A stretch of 9,625 bases of DNA, taken from an uncultured Spirochaetia bacterium (GTDB lineage: Bacteria > Spirochaetota > CALGPD01). The notes below the pieces were generated by a model. The model saw only the letters and a program-made list of their open reading frames with translations, had not been told where the DNA came from and made no database searches. The stretch covers positions 1-9,625 of the forward strand of contig CALGPD010000363.1 in the NCBI GenBank assembly GCA_937960625.1. The letters run 5' to 3'. The translations under genes were made by a program, and so were the position numbers. Positions 6,893 to 9,625 of this stretch are shown one piece after another (position 1 is the first letter of the stretch; the number at the start of each line of letters is the position of its first letter).

Positions 6893-7118
6893 AATTTTAT
6901 ATCTGTCTTTATAGAATTTTTCTTATGTATATAATCGGAAAAAAAAAATATAAAAACTCTAAACCCCTAAAAAAAAATTAACTTTACATAATTTATAAAA
7001 ATTTTTAGTAAATATTTCAAAACAATGATGTAAAGCTTTAATTAAAACTTTAACTAAATATAACTTATCATTAAGAATAAAAAAAAATCAAGTTTTTTTT
7101 TAGTTCAAATAAATTTCT
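6893..7118. other. A-tract-rich divergent spacer
   Basis: This is the non-coding DNA between the divergent HDOD gene and the small + strand gene. It carries A10 at 6939-6948, A9 at 6969-6977, A9 at 7079-7087 and T9 at 7093-7101. The last two form a perfect A9/T9 inverted repeat around the bases TCAAG. Such tracts bend DNA and often mark promoters or sites for nucleoid proteins. No -35/-10 pair for the HDOD gene stood out. Confidence 0.6.
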
Positions 7119-7146
7119 TTAACCAATGCTGCGAATAGTGTATAAT
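7119..7146 (+). promoter_or_regulatory. Housekeeping promoter of the 7177 gene
   Basis: A perfect -10 box TATAAT lies at 7141-7146. TTAACC at 7119-7124 matches the -35 consensus at four of six positions with a 16-base spacer. The expected start of transcription near 7153 would give a leader of about 25 bases before the GTG at 7177. Confidence 0.6.
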
Positions 7147-7176
7147 TTATCAAAATATTAAAAACGGAATAGGCTT

Positions 7177-7587
7177 GTGGAAACGCATTCAAGTGATGAC
7201 AATTATATTGAGATAATAGATGGCAGTGAGCTAAATAAGACAATTCAAGATAAACATCTGGGTAAAAAATTTAGAGATATTCTTTCAGAAACTGTTAAAA
7301 TCCCTAAAAATACCGGAGCTGATTTAGATTTAATTCTAGATGAAAAGAATAAATATGAGTTAAAGCCTATTGGGAACCTTGACCTTTTAAAAGTTATTAA
7401 TCAAAATGAATCAACTTCAGTACAAATAATAAAACTATCCAATATTATAATGAGAATGGCAGTAAAATACACTCAAGATATTTTCATGAAAAAGAAGAAA
7501 AAAGAAGTTTTGTTTGAAATTAGAGAACTTATAAACGAAATTAAACAAGTAAAAAAAATATTGTATGACCTTGAAAATAATACTTAA
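7177..7587 (+). CDS. Hypothetical protein, 136 residues
   Basis: Not recognised. The protein is soluble, charged and largely helical by composition. Residues 1-20 are acidic and likely flexible. The middle has an Asp/Leu-rich patch (GADLDLILDEKNKYEL, 47-62). From about 80 to 133 it looks like one long amphipathic helix or coiled coil, interrupted by five lysines in a row (105-109). There is no signal peptide, membrane segment or cysteine. The start is GTG at 7177 with a weak GGA about 8 bases upstream; no in-frame ATG occurs before residue 92. A good -10 box just upstream supports a real gene. It ends 13 bases from the convergent CheX/PilZ gene. The Lys-rich helix could bind nucleic acid or a partner protein, but nothing shows which. 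Confidence 0.7.
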   Translation: METHSSDDNYIEIIDGSELNKTIQDKHLGKKFRDILSETVKIPKNTGADLDLILDEKNKYELKPIGNLDLLKVINQNESTSVQIIKLSNIIMRMAVKYTQDIFMKKKKKEVLFEIRELINEIKQVKKILYDLENNT

Positions 7588-7600
7588 ATCAAAACAAATC

Positions 7601-8809
7601 TTATAAAGGCCTATCTTCAGATACCCTCTCTGAAATGTATTCGGATAACAAATCACGGCCGTTTTCATAAAAATCTAATATTTCTATATTAACGTTATTA
7701 TCACGGAAACTTCTTATTGAGCCTTTTAATTTTATTCTCTCGCCTGAAATAATCAGTTTAATATTATCCAATTCCTGGCCAAATTCAAATTTTTCTACCT
7801 TAACCTTTCCATCTAAAGCAAATTTTAACCCGCCTAAACCAATATCGATAATGTCTCCGGCAATAAGCTTGCCTTGAAACTGAAACTCGATTCTCGCGTT
7901 ATCCATTAAGCTAACTTTAATTCTAAAGTGTTTTCTGCGCTCAGTTTTACGGATACCTTCTTTTTCCAAAAAGTGCTCTAAGTTTTTAATTATTGTTTCA
8001 GTAGGTAAAGTATTTGAAATGTAACCTACTACATTTATACTAATAACACCGTGAAATTCAGTATAACGTTCTCCTGTTGAAAAAACAATAACTTTAATAT
8101 CAGGCTGAATTCTTATTAAACTTTGTACAAACCCTGGAGCATCAGCTATTTCATCAATATTGATTAAAAGAAAATTAATAGTTTTATCCCGTATCATTAA
8201 TTCAGCAGATTTTAGGTCCTGTGTTTTTAGAAAGAAATACCCTTTAGGAATATACCTTGTAATCAAAACTTTTTGAATATCAGGCAGAATCCCGTAAAGT
8301 AGAATAGAAATATTTTCAGTAAATTTTTCTTTTTTATTCGTTATATATATCCGGTATTCGCCATAACTAGTCTTAGCCTCAACAACAACTGTTGTAATGT
8401 TTTTAGGAGCCAACACAGAGTAGTTTTCATAATAAGCTTCTTCAGGCATGCTTTTGCATTTATAATTGTGTGTGTGCATTGCGCTAATAATTCTACCGTT
8501 TATAAGATTTCCCCATTCAAGCACTACTGATTTTAGAAGTTCGTTATATTCTTCTTTTGTTTCGGCTAGAGACCATAGATCTGTTTCTCCGGCAGTGGCC
8601 AGGGCAATATGAGAAAAAAGCTCTTTTGACAAATCAAAAATGATATGTCCTTCAATATCACCTTCTACTTTTAGTATAACCCCGTTACCTTCAAAAGTAT
8701 TTGCCCCTTGCTGAATTGACCTTCTAGTATCAATTGTGTTAACGCTTACTACTTCTTCCAGTATTTCTTTTGTGCAACCTACTAAACTATCAATAAACTG
8801 AATATCCAT
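7601..8809 (-). CDS. CheX-like/degenerate receiver/PilZ fusion protein
   Basis: A 402-residue cytosolic protein with three parts. Residues 1-160 match CheX/CheC phosphatases: VEGDIEGHIIFDL (48-60), then the active-site pattern S94-x3-E98-x2-N101 with P122 about 20 residues later. CheX-type enzymes remove phosphate from CheY-P. Residues about 180-283 look like a receiver fold (LLINIDE, VIVFST, GYISN), but the phosphoacceptor Asp is not evident and the conserved Lys is Asn (N266), so it is probably a pseudo-receiver. Residues 290-395 are a PilZ domain with RKHFR (292-296), the RxxxR motif. Its second motif is DIGLGG (322-327), with Gly where Ser is usual in D/NxSxxG. PilZ domains bind cyclic-di-GMP. 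The ATG follows AAGG at a spacing of 9. It likely links chemotaxis output to cyclic-di-GMP; the partner receiver is not in the window. Confidence 0.85.
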   Translation of the reverse strand: MDIQFIDSLVGCTKEILEEVVSVNTIDTRRSIQQGANTFEGNGVILKVEGDIEGHIIFDLSKELFSHIALATAGETDLWSLAETKEEYNELLKSVVLEWGNLINGRIISAMHTHNYKCKSMPEEAYYENYSVLAPKNITTVVVEAKTSYGEYRIYITNKKEKFTENISILLYGILPDIQKVLITRYIPKGYFFLKTQDLKSAELMIRDKTINFLLINIDEIADAPGFVQSLIRIQPDIKVIVFSTGERYTEFHGVISINVVGYISNTLPTETIIKNLEHFLEKEGIRKTERRKHFRIKVSLMDNARIEFQFQGKLIAGDIIDIGLGGLKFALDGKVKVEKFEFGQELDNIKLIISGERIKLKGSIRSFRDNNVNIEILDFYENGRDLLSEYISERVSEDRPL

Positions 8810-8846
8810 TTTTATCTACCTTGTAATAAATAATATTAAAACTAAT

Positions 8847-8876
8847 TTGAAAAAAAAACTACAATATATTTATAAT
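8847..8876 (+). promoter_or_regulatory. Housekeeping promoter of the zinc-ribbon gene
   Basis: TTGAAA (8847-8852, five of six to TTGACA) and TATAAT (8871-8876, perfect) are 18 bases apart. The transcript would start near 8883, about 40 bases before the ATG at 8924. The -10 box forms the left end of the palindrome at 8871-8893. Confidence 0.75.
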
Positions 8877-8893
8877 TTTAAATTAAAATTATA
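8871..8893. repeat. Perfect 23-bp AT palindrome over the promoter
   Basis: TATAATTTTAA (8871-8881) and TTAAAATTATA (8883-8893) are exact reverse complements about a central A. Each end reads TATAAT outward on its own strand, so it provides a -10 box in both directions. The left one has a good -35 box; the right one, facing the CheX/PilZ gene, has none that I can see. It could be a shared bidirectional promoter core or a repressor site. Confidence 0.65.
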
Positions 8894-8923
8894 TATAAAC
8901 CAAAAACGAAACGATTATTGACT

Positions 8924-9502
8924 ATGACTATTTTTAATATAAAAAGATGCCCGGGCTGCGGGAAAATTAGAAATAAAGATGATAAAAAAATATGCTCAAA
9001 ATGCGGATTTGATTTTGTTAAACTTAAACTAAAATGCAAATCTTGTAATAATTATTATGCTATTGAAGAATATTATTGCCCGGTTTGTAAGTCAGGGTCC
9101 GCTTTATATAAAATTCATGCCAAAGATATTACTAACGTAAAAAAAATAATTAAATACCGGTTCTTTATCATTATTGGATTGCTCGTTAATTTAAGTCTGT
9201 TATTTATGTATATTTTTAGTTATAACAAACTGCCTTTTGATTTTTTTACATTTTCTTTATTTTTAATTTCAGCAGGATATGGCTACATATATCATGAGGT
9301 AAAAAAGAAACCTGTATTATCTTTCCTCATAGCAAACATCTCCCTGTTTCCCTATATCTTTTTTCTAATAGAAATAATTAAAACCAATGTTATTTTTGTC
9401 TTATTCATTCCACTTTACATCGTCCTTATCATCCATTTCTCATTAGGCTATGAAGTATCCTGGAAAATTCAGGCAAAGGAAAAGCTTAAACGCTTGATCT
9501 AA
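8924..9502 (+). CDS. Double zinc-ribbon membrane protein
   Basis: A 192-residue protein with a cytosolic N-terminal metal-binding part and a membrane tail. Two CxxC pairs (C9, C12, C24, C27) form a first zinc ribbon and C38, C41, C52, C55 a second, as in double-zinc-ribbon domains. Four hydrophobic helices follow at about 80-99, 107-123, 131-152 and 157-173, ending in a basic tail. No enzyme motif is visible and the function is unknown; zinc ribbons of this kind often bind protein or nucleic acid partners. The open frame starts at a TTG (8918), but the ATG two codons later is preferred. No Shine-Dalgarno sequence is seen before either. It is divergent from the CheX/PilZ gene and its stop codon overlaps the convergent cupin gene. 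Confidence 0.8.
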   Translation: MTIFNIKRCPGCGKIRNKDDKKICSKCGFDFVKLKLKCKSCNNYYAIEEYYCPVCKSGSALYKIHAKDITNVKKIIKYRFFIIIGLLVNLSLLFMYIFSYNKLPFDFFTFSLFLISAGYGYIYHEVKKKPVLSFLIANISLFPYIFFLIEIIKTNVIFVLFIPLYIVLIIHFSLGYEVSWKIQAKEKLKRLI

Positions 9503-9625
9503 AGTATTTCTTCAATATTAGGTTCCCAGGCAGGATCCACAATGCATAAAAACGCTAATTCAGTATTCCCTGTATTTTCGATTGCTTGAACTGCATAAGG
9601 CGGGATATAAATTGTATCATTCAGC
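9499..9625 (-). CDS. Cupin-domain protein, 3' end (partial)
   Basis: The - strand frame entering from the right edge encodes 41 residues before a TAG. It includes NDTIYIPPYAVQAIENTG and LAFLCIVDPAWEP, typical of the second half of a small cupin barrel: the YIPP-x-x-x-Q-x-x-x-NTG turn, then a strand ending CIVDPAW. Stand-alone cupins of this type are small metal-binding barrels of varied role, so no substrate is proposed. The TAG overlaps the TAA of the convergent zinc-ribbon gene by two bases. The start lies outside the window. Confidence 0.8.
   Translation of the reverse strand, partial: LNDTIYIPPYAVQAIENTGNTELAFLCIVDPAWEPNIEEIL

Noticed and set aside
7435..7668. - strand open frame across the end of the 7177 gene
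   Set aside because: It overlaps two better supported genes at their convergent ends and has no motif.

Overview
The window is AT-rich bacterial chromosome with Shine-Dalgarno starts, bacterial -35/-10 boxes and one textbook sigma-54 promoter. The gene mix is an Amt/P-II nitrogen pair, an SCP2-type thiolase, a GHKL-HDOD fusion and a CheX/receiver-like/PilZ fusion. It suggests a motile or chemosensory, cyclic-di-GMP-using bacterium with RpoN. From memory, the GHKL-HDOD architecture is common in spirochaetes, but AT-rich Elusimicrobiota or non-photosynthetic Cyanobacteriota would also fit. I cannot fix the phylum from this sequence alone. No phage genes, CRISPR array, tRNA, rRNA or recognisable insertion sequence was found.

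Layout, left to right. Positions 1-382 are non-coding apart from a possible few bases of a neighbour at the edge. They end in a sigma-54 promoter held inside a perfect 13-bp inverted repeat. This promoter drives amt (ammonium channel) and a P-II protein, closed by a clear intrinsic terminator near 2195-2229. A small STAS-like protein follows on the + strand (2299-2685). Converging on it from the other strand are a polytopic membrane protein (2694-3827) and, upstream of that, a thiolase (3893-5179). A strong hairpin terminator sits between these two, only about 10 bases from the membrane protein's start codon. Further upstream on the - strand is the GHKL-HDOD protein (5420-6892).

The right third starts with an A-tract-rich spacer and a small unrecognised + strand protein (7177-7587). 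Next comes the CheX/pseudo-receiver/PilZ protein on the - strand (7601-8809). It is divergent from a double-zinc-ribbon membrane protein (8924-9502) across a spacer with a perfect AT palindrome overlapping the promoter. The 3' end of a cupin gene (9499-9625, - strand) overlaps the stop codon of the zinc-ribbon gene.

How the parts work together: amt and P-II form the classical ammonium uptake and gating pair, and their sigma-54 promoter implies nitrogen-status control through an NtrC-like activator encoded elsewhere. The GHKL-HDOD, STAS-like and CheX/receiver/PilZ proteins all look like signalling components, but they are separate transcription units, so a shared pathway is only an inference. 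No clearly novel multi-gene defence or biosynthetic system is visible. The most unusual items are the inverted repeat around the sigma-54 promoter, the CheX/pseudo-receiver/PilZ fusion, the palindromic divergent promoter and the unrecognised 136-residue protein.
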